Of a stretch of 64,000 bases of DNA, positions 1-7,697 are shown in pieces. The DNA is from Streptomyces capitiformicae (lineage in GTDB: Bacteria > Actinomycetota > Actinomycetes > Streptomycetales > Streptomycetaceae), in assembly GCF_002214185.1 (NCBI RefSeq), contig NZ_CP022161.1:7571486-7635485 (forward strand), in the 5' to 3' direction. The stretch's first letter is position 1; every line of letters begins with the position of its first letter. A program made the translations under genes and the position numbers. The notes beneath the pieces were generated by a model. That model was not told the DNA's origin and did not search any database. It saw nothing but the letters and a program-made list of their open reading frames with translations.

Positions 1-548
1 GTCAGGAGGCGGTCGAGGGCTCCGCGCGCGGGGCGTGCGACGGGGAAATCGGCGTAGCTCGCCAGCCACAGGGCGGGTGCGTCGGCGAGCCGGGGCAGCA
101 GCGTCTCCAGGGCGGCGACGGTCAACTCGTCCGCCCACTGCAGGTCGTCCAGGACGATCACCATGGGGGAGTGGGCGGCCCGCTGCTCGATGAGCCGGCG
201 CAACAGGTCGATGAGCCTGCCCCAATGAGTGGGCCGGTCGGCCAGGGCGGCCAGCGACTCCGCCTGGACGGGGTTGATGACGGGCCGCGGCCCCGCCCTC
301 AGTACCGCGAGCAGCGGGGCCATGGCGGAATGCCGGTCCAGCCGCGCCACCCGGGCACTCGACACGGCCATGCCGCGCCGCTCGGCCTCCTCGGCCGCCG
401 TGTGCAGCAGCAGGGACTTGCCCGAGCCGAACTGGCCGTGGAACACCAGGAAGGCGCCACGGCCCGCCGCCGTCGCCTCGAACGCGGACCGCAGCACGGC
501 CAGTTCGCGGTCGCGTCCCACGAGACGCTGGTGTCCCGATCGTGGCAT
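1..548 (-). CDS. LAL-type (large ATP-binding LuxR) regulator, N-terminal part, truncated by window edge
   Basis: The visible 182 codons encode the start of an AAA ATPase of the kind that opens large LuxR-family (LAL) regulators. Walker A is GQFGSGKS (about residues 30-37) and Walker B is VIVLDDLQWAD (about 133-143). The ATG is preceded by an AGGAGG ribosome site 7 nt away. The rest of the ATPase and any C-terminal LuxR helix-turn-helix lie outside the window, so DNA binding is inferred from the family. Its position beside GBL genes and a SARP suggests a pathway regulator. A stand-alone AAA signalling ATPase is the alternative. Confidence 0.8.
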   Translation of the reverse strand, partial: MPRSGHQRLVGRDRELAVLRSAFEATAAGRGAFLVFHGQFGSGKSLLLHTAAEEAERRGMAVSSARVARLDRHSAMAPLLAVLRAGPRPVINPVQAESLAALADRPTHWGRLIDLLRRLIEQRAAHSPMVIVLDDLQWADELTVAALETLLPRLADAPALWLASYADFPVARPARGALDRLL

Positions 549-646
549 GAAGCGCCTCCTCCCTGTCTCACGGCCTCCGTGTGAACCCCCGGACCGACGC
601 GTGTGTGCCGAGAGACCGCCGGGTGACGGTGTCGGCGTCGGACCGG

Positions 647-1360
647 TCACAGCGACCGGCCCTGGGCGGCCTTGCGCACCGCCAGCAGCCCCTCCAACGC
701 GTGCAGGCTCGTCCGTACGACGTGTCGTGCCGCGGTCGCCGCCGCCTCGGCGTCCTGCTCCTGGATCGCCTGGACCAGCGCCTCGTGCGCCTCGATGCCG
801 CACTCCAGTTGCGTGTCCTCGCCGCCGAACAGGTCGAGGCTCTCCTGCAGCCGCTTGACGAAGAAGCGGTAGCACTCGGTGAGTGTCACGTTGTGCGCCG
901 CCTGGACGACGGCGAGATGAAGCGCGGCGTCCCGCTTGCCGAACTCGGTCGGCTCCCGGTCCGCCGCCTCGCGTCGGGCCTGCAGCAACTCCCACAGCCT
1001 CGCCATGTCCTCGGGCGTGCGGCGCAGGGCCGCCGAGTGGGCCGCCTGCACATCGAAGCAGAGCTGCACCTCGAACACGTCGCGGACATCGGCGAGTTCG
1101 ATGCTCTGGAGCATCGGCGCGGGGTCGGACACCGACCGCACGAAGATCCCCTTGCCGCGCTGCGACTTCAGCATCCCCGTGTGGACGAGGGCGCTGACCG
1201 CCTCTCGGATGGTGGGCCGGCTCACCCCCAGCGCGGCCGCCAGCTCGGTCTCGCTGGGGATGCGTGATCCGACGGGCCAGGTGCCGGCGGCCAACTCGCC
1301 GTGCAGGAGGGCGAGGACCTCGCGGGTCGTCGACGAACGGCCTATCGGACGGAGGGGCAT
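647..1360 (-). CDS. FadR-subfamily GntR transcriptional regulator (FCD domain)
   Basis: The 237-residue protein has an N-terminal winged helix-turn-helix (IPSETELAAALGVSRPTIREAV, about residues 39-60) and a helical C-terminal FCD ligand domain (about 85-225), the FadR branch of GntR. Such repressors usually bind a small carboxylic acid or acyl metabolite, often through a metal. The ATG follows GAGGAA. A perfect 13-bp palindrome 14-26 nt upstream of the start fits the FadR-type operator pattern (TNGT...ACNA), so autorepression is likely. It has no co-directional partner; the LAL gene ends the same strand downstream. Its effector and its role in the adjacent cluster are unknown. Confidence 0.88.
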   Translation of the reverse strand: MPLRPIGRSSTTREVLALLHGELAAGTWPVGSRIPSETELAAALGVSRPTIREAVSALVHTGMLKSQRGKGIFVRSVSDPAPMLQSIELADVRDVFEVQLCFDVQAAHSAALRRTPEDMARLWELLQARREAADREPTEFGKRDAALHLAVVQAAHNVTLTECYRFFVKRLQESLDLFGGEDTQLECGIEAHEALVQAIQEQDAEAAATAARHVVRTSLHALEGLLAVRKAAQGRSL

Positions 1361-1373
1361 GGGCGATTCCTCG

Positions 1374-1395
1374 GTTGTCTGACAACTGACGTCAG
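1374..1395. promoter_or_regulatory. Candidate FadR operator: two overlapping palindromes
   Basis: GTTGTC-T-GACAAC is a perfect inverted repeat with one central base. It overlaps at its last base a second perfect palindrome, CTGACGTCAG. The first matches the FadR-type GntR operator pattern and sits in the leader of the FadR-family gene. The TGACGTCA core recurs in two other intergenic places in the locus. Confidence 0.5.
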
Positions 1396-1548
1396 GCTAA
1401 TCAATGAGCCGAGGTGCCCACAAGCACATGACCAGCCAAGGGATTTGACGCCTGCGGCCGTGACCGTCGCGACGTGCCGAAGCCCCGGAAGGCCGGGGCG
1501 ACGGATGAGGTGGCCCGGGCCTTCCGGGGCAGCTGTGCGCGAGGTGCC

Positions 1549-2574
1549 CTACTGGGCCGGGCTGGCGTCCAGCACGGCCGCGCGGTCGACCCGCGCAAGG
1601 CCGCCGGGCTCCACGGCCGTCGTCGCCGTGGCCTCCAGGGTGCTTGCGGACTCCACGGTGACGCTTGTGGACTCGAGGGTCACGGTCGTGGAGAAGGCCT
1701 CCTGGCCGTTCTGGGTGCCGGTCACCACGAGCCGCGAACGGCCGTACCCGTCCGGGGCCTTGGGTGTGAGGTCGAGCCAGCAAGGCGCGTCGAACTCGAC
1801 GTATCGGAGGAACGTGCTGTCGAAGGCGGCGGGACGCGCGTGCCCCGGCGCCGAAGCGTGCACGGCCTGGGCCGCGGCTTCGAGTAGCACCATGCCCGGC
1901 ACGTGGTCGTGCGGGTGGTCGAAGAGCACGGGGTTCGAGGTGTCCGTGCGCAGTTGGTAGTGGTGCGGCCTGGCGGTGGGCGCGATGACGACGTCCCCGG
2001 GGGCGGAGCGGTCGACCAGGGACGGGGGGACGGGAGGCGCCGGCGGCAGTGCGGTGGCGAAGGCTTGCTGTGCGTCGGCGTACTCCCCGCGCAAGCGGTT
2101 GTAGATGGCGGGCGGGTGGGTGACGTATCTGATCTCGGAGGAGCCGAGGGGCTCACCGGCGCAGGTGGCGTCGATACGGGCGGTCAGGTGGACCGAGCCG
2201 AGCCGGCGGCGGGTGATGTCGCCGTGCGTGATGCGCAGTTCCACGTCGGTGGGTGCGTGGCGCTCCCGGAGCGCCGCCGGGGCGAAGGCGTAGTGGGCGT
2301 ACTCCCAGCCCAGACGGTGGTCGAGGGGTATCTCCTGGGATGTGTGGGACAGGACGGCGAGCGCCTGACGGACGGTTTCGACGAAGAACAGCGGGCTGGT
2401 GACGCCGCTGCGGAGCGTGTAGAAATCATGGGAGGGCGGCCAGCCGAGAGTGACGACATGGGTCTGCGGGGAGACCTCGCGCCAGGTACGGACGAACACC
2501 TCGTCGGGTTTCGACTTACGGGCGAATCGCTGCAGATCGGCGGTGGGTAAAACGGTGCGGGCGCTGCTGTGCAT
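1549..2574 (-). CDS. AfsA/ScbA-family gamma-butyrolactone biosynthesis protein
   Basis: The 341-residue protein matches the AfsA family in length and in its paired hotdog-like halves: N half with TSPLFFVETVRQALAVLSHT (about 79-98) and DHRLGWEYAHYAF, C half with DHVPGMVLLEAAAQAVHAS. AfsA enzymes condense a beta-keto acyl thioester with dihydroxyacetone phosphate, the first step of GBL signal synthesis. It is divergent from a GBL-receptor gene, the classical scbA/scbR layout. Codon 9 is TTA, rare in Streptomyces, so translation probably depends on the bldA tRNA. An AT-rich inverted repeat lies in the shared promoter region. The signal structure cannot be predicted. Confidence 0.92.
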   Translation of the reverse strand: MHSSARTVLPTADLQRFARKSKPDEVFVRTWREVSPQTHVVTLGWPPSHDFYTLRSGVTSPLFFVETVRQALAVLSHTSQEIPLDHRLGWEYAHYAFAPAALRERHAPTDVELRITHGDITRRRLGSVHLTARIDATCAGEPLGSSEIRYVTHPPAIYNRLRGEYADAQQAFATALPPAPPVPPSLVDRSAPGDVVIAPTARPHHYQLRTDTSNPVLFDHPHDHVPGMVLLEAAAQAVHASAPGHARPAAFDSTFLRYVEFDAPCWLDLTPKAPDGYGRSRLVVTGTQNGQEAFSTTVTLESTSVTVESASTLEATATTAVEPGGLARVDRAAVLDASPAQ

Positions 2575-2665
2575 GGGCGTCCTCCCCCTTGGGACGTCGA
2601 GGTGCGGAGCTGGTCAAACACCGTGAAAGGGCTCGATCCGTTGTTCGGTTCGGGAGCCAGCGTTA

Positions 2666-2689
2666 AAAATAAAGTCTATTCTTTTCTTT
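2666..2689. promoter_or_regulatory. AT-rich imperfect inverted repeat, candidate GBL autoregulatory element (ARE)
   Basis: AAAATAAAG and CTTTTCTTT form an imperfect inverted repeat (7 of 9 pairs) around a 6-nt centre, in strikingly AT-rich sequence between the divergent afsA-like and receptor genes. GBL receptors typically bind such AREs in exactly this position. Binding is inferred. Confidence 0.45.
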
Positions 2690-2716
2690 GTCGAGTGTCG
2701 GAGTTCGGGCGGTGCC

Positions 2717-3346
2717 ATGGTAGGTCGAGTGATCAAGCAGGAGCGTGCGGCGCGGACCAGGGTGGCGCTGCTGCACGCCGCCGCCGAGGTGTTCGCCGAG
2801 TCCGGGTTCGCCGGGGCGAACGTCTCGAACATCGCGGAACGGGCGGGTCTCACGCTGGGAGCCCTGTACTTCCACTTCCGGAACAAGAGCGACATCGCCC
2901 GTGAGATCGTGCTCAACCAGCCGGACCTCGTCCTGCCGCCGCATCCCTCCCAAGGGTTGCAGCACGCCGTGGACATCACCCTGACCTGGGCGTACCAGCT
3001 GATCGACGACCCGGTGCTGCTCGCCGGGGCACGGCTGGTGATGGAGCAGGAGCACTTCGTCGAGGCCGAGGAGAACTCCCACCAGCAGTGGACGCGCATC
3101 CTGGGCCAGGACCTGCGCGAAGCACAACAGCGGCGCGAACTGCGGGCGGGAGTCGACGTGGAGGCGCTGGCCCGGCTGGTGGTCAACGCCTGTACCGGCG
3201 CGCAGATGCACTCCCATCTCGAAACCAAGCGCCGCGACCTGCCGTACCGAATCGAGGAGATGTGGCGATGTCTGCTCCCGGCCATCGCGGTGCCGAGCGT
3301 GATCAAACGCCTGGAGTTCGGCGAGTCGCGCGCCAGGAAGGCTTGA
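2717..3346 (+). CDS. TetR-family gamma-butyrolactone receptor (ScbR/ArpA-like)
   Basis: The 209-residue protein has a TetR helix-turn-helix at residues 9-56 with the receptor-typical patterns KQERAARTR, AAAEVFAESGF and TLGALYFHFRNKSDIA, and a C-terminal ligand domain. ArpA/ScbR-type receptors repress AREs until a GBL binds. W125 may correspond to the conserved tryptophan of the ArpA/CprB ligand pocket; I could not align this. It is divergent from the afsA-like gene. Its stop overlaps the start of the next gene by one base (TGATG), so receptor and reductase are translationally coupled. Confidence 0.9.
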   Translation: MVGRVIKQERAARTRVALLHAAAEVFAESGFAGANVSNIAERAGLTLGALYFHFRNKSDIAREIVLNQPDLVLPPHPSQGLQHAVDITLTWAYQLIDDPVLLAGARLVMEQEHFVEAEENSHQQWTRILGQDLREAQQRRELRAGVDVEALARLVVNACTGAQMHSHLETKRRDLPYRIEEMWRCLLPAIAVPSVIKRLEFGESRARKA

Positions 3347-4215
3347 TGGCCGGCATGGGGGAACGACCGCTGATCGTGGTGAGCGGCGCCACAGGCGCGG
3401 TGGGGCGACACGTCGCCGCTCTTCTGGAAGGGCGTGCGCAGGTCCGGCTGCTCGTGCGGGACGTCGGCAAGGCCCGCGCGCTCGGGCTCACCGGGGAGAT
3501 CGTGGCCGCCGACTATGCCGACCGCCCACTGCTGGACAAGGCCATGACGGGGGCCGACGCCGTCTTCGTCGTGACTGCGAACCCGCTGCGCCCGGAACAC
3601 GACGAGAACCTGTTGGCCGCCGCGCGCTTGGGGGGTGTGCGGCACGCCGTGAAGATCTCCTGGCTCGGCGTCGCGGATCCCGGTGCGGACGACCTCATCG
3701 CCCGCTGGAACCGTGACAGCGAGCGGCTGCTGCACACCTCGGGGCTCGACTGGACGGTGCTCCGCATGCGCAGCCCCATGTCGAACACGCTGGCCTGGGC
3801 GCCGGCGATCCGTCAGGAGGGGGTGGTCCGCGCTCTCGGCGGCGACGCGCGGACCGCCTGCGTGGACCCGCGCGATGTGGCGGCCGTGGCAGTGCGGGCG
3901 CTGACCCGGCCGGGGCACGAGGGCAGAACGTACGCGTTGACCGGGCCGGAGCCCCTCTCGCCCCGGGAGCAGACGCGGGTGCTGTCCCGCGTTCTTCAAC
4001 GACCGCTGCGCTTTGAGGAACTGACACTCAATCAGGCCCTGGACGGATGGCGCAGAAAGCTGCCGGAGCCGGTGGCGCATGCCCTGGCGGAGGCTGCCGC
4101 GCGTCGGGGGGCCGTGGCCGCCGCGCACCCGGAGGACACCGTGGCCGCCGTCACCGGCCGGACGGCGAGGACGTTCGCCACCTGGGCCGGGGACCATACG
4201 GCGTACTTCCGCTGA
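3346..4215 (+). CDS. NmrA-like atypical short-chain NAD(P)-binding reductase
   Basis: The 289-residue protein starts with a Rossmann motif (VSGATGAVGRHVA, about residues 11-23). It continues as an NmrA/NAD(P)H-binding atypical SDR with no YxxxK active site evident. The start ATG overlaps the stop of the receptor gene. A longer upstream extension would run inside the receptor gene and is not credible. In GBL loci similar reductases reduce the keto butyrolactone or butenolide precursor; cpk-type clusters also carry a reductase of this size. It could instead act on the polyketide product or sense NADPH. The exact substrate is unknown. Confidence 0.82.
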   Translation: MAGMGERPLIVVSGATGAVGRHVAALLEGRAQVRLLVRDVGKARALGLTGEIVAADYADRPLLDKAMTGADAVFVVTANPLRPEHDENLLAAARLGGVRHAVKISWLGVADPGADDLIARWNRDSERLLHTSGLDWTVLRMRSPMSNTLAWAPAIRQEGVVRALGGDARTACVDPRDVAAVAVRALTRPGHEGRTYALTGPEPLSPREQTRVLSRVLQRPLRFEELTLNQALDGWRRKLPEPVAHALAEAAARRGAVAAAHPEDTVAAVTGRTARTFATWAGDHTAYFR

Positions 4216-4344
4216 AGGGCTGTGGAACACCGCGGTCCGCCGCGCCGCGCGCTGCCAGTCTTCCCACTGGGCTCGCTGGGGAGCCTGTCTCCGGACTGCC
4301 CGGCGACCTCCTGCTGAACTCCCCGCACGACGAAAGGCGATGAT

Positions 4345-5100
4345 GTGCTCACTGGAAGAACGATCATGGTGACCGGTGCGTCCAGCGGCATCGGCGAGGC
4401 CGCCGCGCGGCTGCTCGCGGCCGAGGGCGCCGCGATCGTGCTCATGGCGCGACGCGCGGACAGGCTGCGCGAACTCGCCCGGAACATCGAGGACAAGGGC
4501 GGCCGGGCGGCGGTGTCCGTGGGCGACGTCCGGTCCGCGGCGGACGTCGAGCGAGCGGTGTCGACGGCGGTGGATACGTTCGGTTCGCTGGACGGCGCGT
4601 TCAACAACGCCGGCTGGGGCACCATCGGCCCACCGTTGCACGAGATGGACGACGCGGACTACGACCGGATGATGGACGTCAACGTGCGTGGCGTGTGGAA
4701 CTGCCTGCGCAAGCAGATACCGGTGATGCTGGCCCAGGGCTCCGGCGGCTCCATAGTGAACACCTCCAGCACCGCGGGCCTGTTCGCCACCGGGGCGTCG
4801 GCTCCCTATGTGGCGGCCAAGCACGCCGTCGCCGGACTGACGAAGGCGGCCGCGGCGCAGTACGGCGGCCAGGGCATCCGGGTCAACGCGCTGATGGTGG
4901 GCAGCACACGCACCGAGTTGATGGACGCGGCGATCCAGAGCAATCCGCAGGTGGAGGAGCACTCCGTCGCACGTGCAATCCAGCGGCGGCTGGCCGACCC
5001 GCAGGAGGTCGCCCAGGCCGTGGTGTGGCTGTGCAGCGATCGCTCCTCGTTCGTCACCGGCGCCACGGTACCGGTGGACGGCGGCTGCAGCGCGATCTGA
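4345..5100 (+). CDS. Classical short-chain dehydrogenase/reductase (3-oxoacyl-ACP reductase-like)
   Basis: This 251-residue classical SDR shows TGASSGIG (about residues 10-17) for cofactor binding, NNAG near 90, the catalytic serines after IVNTSS and YVAAK for the Tyr-Lys pair. The arginine in MARRADRL suggests NADPH preference. GTG is chosen as start because GAAAGG lies about 8 nt upstream. It probably reduces a ketone in GBL or polyketide tailoring. The last 22 codons and 26 bp beyond the stop are duplicated in tandem immediately downstream. Confidence 0.88.
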   Translation: MLTGRTIMVTGASSGIGEAAARLLAAEGAAIVLMARRADRLRELARNIEDKGGRAAVSVGDVRSAADVERAVSTAVDTFGSLDGAFNNAGWGTIGPPLHEMDDADYDRMMDVNVRGVWNCLRKQIPVMLAQGSGGSIVNTSSTAGLFATGASAPYVAAKHAVAGLTKAAAAQYGGQGIRVNALMVGSTRTELMDAAIQSNPQVEEHSVARAIQRRLADPQEVAQAVVWLCSDRSSFVTGATVPVDGGCSAI

Positions 5101-5219
5101 CCCCGCCGGGTCGGAGGGCGGAGGCACAGCGACCGCTCCTCGTTCGTCACCGGCGCCACGGTAGCGGTGGACGGCGGCTGCAGCGCGATCTGACCCCGCC
5201 GGGTCGGAGGGCGGAGGCC
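5034..5219. repeat. 93-bp tandem duplication of the SDR 3' end
   Basis: Two head-to-tail copies of a 93-bp unit (5034-5126 and 5127-5219) contain the last 22 codons of the SDR gene, its stop codon and following sequence. I see three mismatches: t/c early in the unit, c/g in GTACCGG versus GTAGCGG, and a/c at the last base. Ninety-three is a multiple of three, but copy 1 keeps the stop codon, so copy 2 is not translated as part of the SDR. It is probably a recent slippage or recombination duplication. Confidence 0.9.
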
Positions 5220-5372
5220 GATGCGGGGAGGGGCCCTGCGGTGGGCGGCGGCCTTTCCCCGAGCCCTCGAGCCTGCGTACAGCCGAGGAGCGGACCGAAC
5301 AGCGCCGCCGCGCCAGGACCACGTGGCCCGTCGCCGTCGCACCGGCCGCAGTGTCCTGGCACCGCCGCCCCG

Positions 5373-5597
5373 GAAGCAAGAAAGTGGCGCCTGCCGCCCG
5401 ACGCCCGGCACGCTCCCCCACTGCCTCAAGGGCGTGGGAGGTGCCCCCACTCGCCGAACCGCCCGAAAGCCCGAGTACACCCCGTACGAGCGCGTCCGGG
5501 CGGCACGCGGAGAGCACACACCGACACTCCCATCAGCCGCTGCCGCGGCGGGCGCGCGGCCGCCCCTCGGGCGACGACGCCACGTTCGCAACAGGCC
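5373..5597 (-). repeat. Dispersed element with inverted ends at the stop codon of the transposase-like gene
   Basis: About 225 bp whose minus-strand start (GGCCTGTTGCGAACGTGGCG) directly follows the stop codon of the IS701-like gene. Its other end carries a related inverted motif (GAAAGTGGCGCCTGCC on the plus strand). Internal blocks are shared with 39533-39803, for example CATCAGCCGCTGCCGCGG and the CGAGTACA/CAAGTACG region. No coding capacity is supported. It may act as a 3' end or terminator, or be a MITE-like remnant. Confidence 0.6.
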
Positions 5598-6782
5598 TTA
5601 GGCGGCCGCCTGGTGGTCCAGTGCGTCGTGGCGGAGGTGGTCGTAGACGTACGCGGCGGTCGCGAGGGTCATGTGGTGGTGCCAGCCGGGGAAGGAGCGG
5701 CCCTCGAAGTCGAGCAGGCCGTAGTCGTTCTCCAGGGTCCGGATGGCGCCGTGGGTGAGTGCGGCGCGGTGGGTGAGCGGGACGACGTCGGCGATGCGGT
5801 GGTCGACGAGGGAGGTGATCCAGTAGCGGTGCGGGCGCGGCCTCATGGGGAGGAACTCGGCGAACAGCCGGTGGACGCGCTGGCCGCCATGGCTCGTGGG
5901 ACCCCCGCCCGGCAAGCGGACCAGGGAGGAGCGCACGGCGGCGCGCCTACCGTGCCCAGAGTGGTCGGAGCCCAGCGGGTGGGGGTGCCGCAGGCCCGCG
6001 AGCCGCAGCAGCTGCTGGGCCTCGACGAAACCCTCGGGGACGACACCGGCAGGTCTGGCGCGGTGGGCCGCAACGCGCTGGCTGGGCCGTACCTCGATGA
6101 GGAAGTCCCGGCCCCGTGCGGTGAGTTGCGCCGCCAGCCGGACCGGGTCCACGCCGACGCACAGGTCGGCCACGAGGGTCGTACGGCGTGAGATCCACGG
6201 CGTGGACAGCCGGTCGGCGCTGTCGAGCGCACGGGCCCAGGCCGGCTGTTCGGCCGCCCAGCCGGGTATGCGGGCGCGGCTGCGCCGCGGTTCGTCCGCC
6301 AGCCAGCCGTCGGGCAGGAGCAGCTGCCAGTCGACGGGGATGCTCCGGCTGTCGGAGGCCAGGAACAGGCCGATGGCCACCTGGCAGTTGAGGGTGCGTC
6401 CGGACTCCGGAACGACGCGGCGATGGACGCCGACCGAGTGGTCTCCGCGCTTCTCTATGACCGTCAAACCCATGGCCCACACGGGCCCCGGCAGTCGCGC
6501 GGCGGCTTCCTGGGCGAGGAGCTCGCGGGCGGTCGTCCAGTCCCAGGGGCTTGCGCTGATGAACTGCTGTAAGGCCTGGTGCGCGGCCTCCGGCGCACCG
6601 GAGGCGCGGGCTATCTGCCGGATGGTCTTCTTGCCCTGCGCGGTCAGCAGACCGCGCAGGTAGGCGCTCGCCCACCGGCGCTGGTCGCTTCGGGGCAGGT
6701 ACCCGAAGACGTTGGAGGCGAAGCTGGTCAGCAGGTCGGCGCAGGGCGCGGCCAGGGTGGGGGCGGGGGCGAGCGCGGGCAT
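5598..6782 (-). CDS. IS701-family transposase homologue lacking the first catalytic aspartate, probable domesticated regulator
   Basis: The 394 residues align over full length with IS701-type DDE transposases: AYLRGLL (40-46), HSVGV (115-119), NCQVAIGLFLASDS (132-145), WLADEPRR, VADLCVG (204-210), RYWITSL (319-325), DFEGRS (358-363) and GWHHH (366-370). The segment that normally reads DDTGF is GLTVI (105-109), so the first catalytic Asp is gone, while D206 and E351 remain. No IS-type terminal repeats flank it. Codon 71 is TTA, implying bldA control. The ATG has GGAG about 6 nt upstream, and a perfect ARE-like palindrome lies 28-48 nt upstream. Its place between two GBL receptors suggests a DNA-binding regulator rather than an active transposon. 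Confidence 0.8.
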   Translation of the reverse strand: MPALAPAPTLAAPCADLLTSFASNVFGYLPRSDQRRWASAYLRGLLTAQGKKTIRQIARASGAPEAAHQALQQFISASPWDWTTARELLAQEAAARLPGPVWAMGLTVIEKRGDHSVGVHRRVVPESGRTLNCQVAIGLFLASDSRSIPVDWQLLLPDGWLADEPRRSRARIPGWAAEQPAWARALDSADRLSTPWISRRTTLVADLCVGVDPVRLAAQLTARGRDFLIEVRPSQRVAAHRARPAGVVPEGFVEAQQLLRLAGLRHPHPLGSDHSGHGRRAAVRSSLVRLPGGGPTSHGGQRVHRLFAEFLPMRPRPHRYWITSLVDHRIADVVPLTHRAALTHGAIRTLENDYGLLDFEGRSFPGWHHHMTLATAAYVYDHLRHDALDHQAAA

Positions 6783-6809
6783 GAGGACTCCGTCCGTGGG
6801 GAAACAATA

Positions 6810-6830
6810 AAAAAAGATACAATCTTTTTT
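6810..6830. promoter_or_regulatory. Perfect AT-rich palindrome, candidate autoregulatory element
   Basis: AAAAAAGAT-ACA-ATCTTTTTT is a perfect 9+3+9 inverted repeat in a GC-rich genome, between the IS701-like gene and the divergent TetR gene. The AGATAC core and A/T-rich flanks resemble AREs bound by GBL receptors and pseudo-receptors. It would overlap the promoter of at least the IS701-like gene. Confidence 0.6.
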
Positions 6831-7043
6831 ACTGTCGTGGACGGGTAAATCGCCGCACGCTTAGGTAAGTTGACGTTGCGTCGCCGCCTTGAATTGGCGA
6901 GCGCGTAACCTCGAGCACGCCGATCGGATGGAGGCGAGGGAGCGTGACGCATGTCAGCGCCCCGGCAAGCCTCGGCCGGCCTCCGGGGACGCGACGGCCG
7001 GGCGGCGAGGAGAGCGGCTATCGCGAGGGCGGGTAGTGGTGTG

Positions 7044-7697
7044 ATGGTCCAGGAAAGAGCGACACGGACCCGGCGCGCCATGGTGCACGCCGCGGCCGAG
7101 GAGTTCGACCGACGCGGCTATCACGGGGCGTCGCTGTCCGCCATCAGCCAGACGGTCGGGATGTCCATGGGAGCCCTGACGTTCCACTTCCCGACCAAGG
7201 ACCGCCTGGTCGAGGCGATCCACGCCCTCGGGCTCACCATGACGCAGCGGGAGATGGCGCGGGTCGAGGAGATCCCGGGCTGCCCGATGCGCCGGGTGCG
7301 GGCCACACTCGTCGCGATCTCCCGTCTCCTGGAACACGAGGCGGTCGTCCGCGGGGCGGCTCGTCTCGGCGTCGAGCGGCCGTGCCCCGGTTACGACTGG
7401 ACGGCGACCTGGGTCCCGAAGATCCGAGAGCTGCTGGGGCAGGCGCACTCGGCCGGGTGCCTGCGTACCGAGCCGGCACCCGAGGACGTCACCGCGCTGG
7501 CCGTCGGTCTGGTCGCGGCGTTGGCCTCCGGGCTGCAGTGCTGGGCGGGCGCACCGGCCGGCGCCGACCAGATCATCCGCAGCTGGGATATGGTCGCGGC
7601 CGCGCTGCGGCCCGACGGGCCGGCCGAAGCGCCGTCCGAAGGGGATGTGTTGTCGTGCGGCCCGGGTTGCGGGTGGAAAAAGCGGACCACCGGGTAG
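7044..7697 (+). CDS. Second TetR-family GBL receptor or pseudo-receptor (ScbR2-like)
   Basis: About 217 residues from the chosen ATG; a GTG one codon earlier or an upstream ATG near 6951 are possible. I chose 7044 because MVQERATRTRRAMVHAAAEE aligns with the N-terminus of GBL receptors. The helix-turn-helix ends in SMGALTFHFPTKDRL (about residues 40-54), close to the receptor GALYFHF signature. The C-terminal domain differs from the first receptor. Its location next to the SARP and away from the synthase is typical of pseudo-receptors such as ScbR2, which answer to antibiotics or several signals. The palindrome upstream is its probable operator. Confidence 0.82.
   Translation: MVQERATRTRRAMVHAAAEEFDRRGYHGASLSAISQTVGMSMGALTFHFPTKDRLVEAIHALGLTMTQREMARVEEIPGCPMRRVRATLVAISRLLEHEAVVRGAARLGVERPCPGYDWTATWVPKIRELLGQAHSAGCLRTEPAPEDVTALAVGLVAALASGLQCWAGAPAGADQIIRSWDMVAAALRPDGPAEAPSEGDVLSCGPGCGWKKRTTG

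Noticed and set aside
2614..5517. A 967-codon leftward frame opposite the TetR and reductase genes
   Set aside because: It is antisense to three well-supported genes and its translation has no family features.
5598..6782. An active IS701 insertion sequence
   Set aside because: The first catalytic Asp is missing, no flanking inverted repeats or target duplications were found, and the promoter carries a regulatory palindrome.
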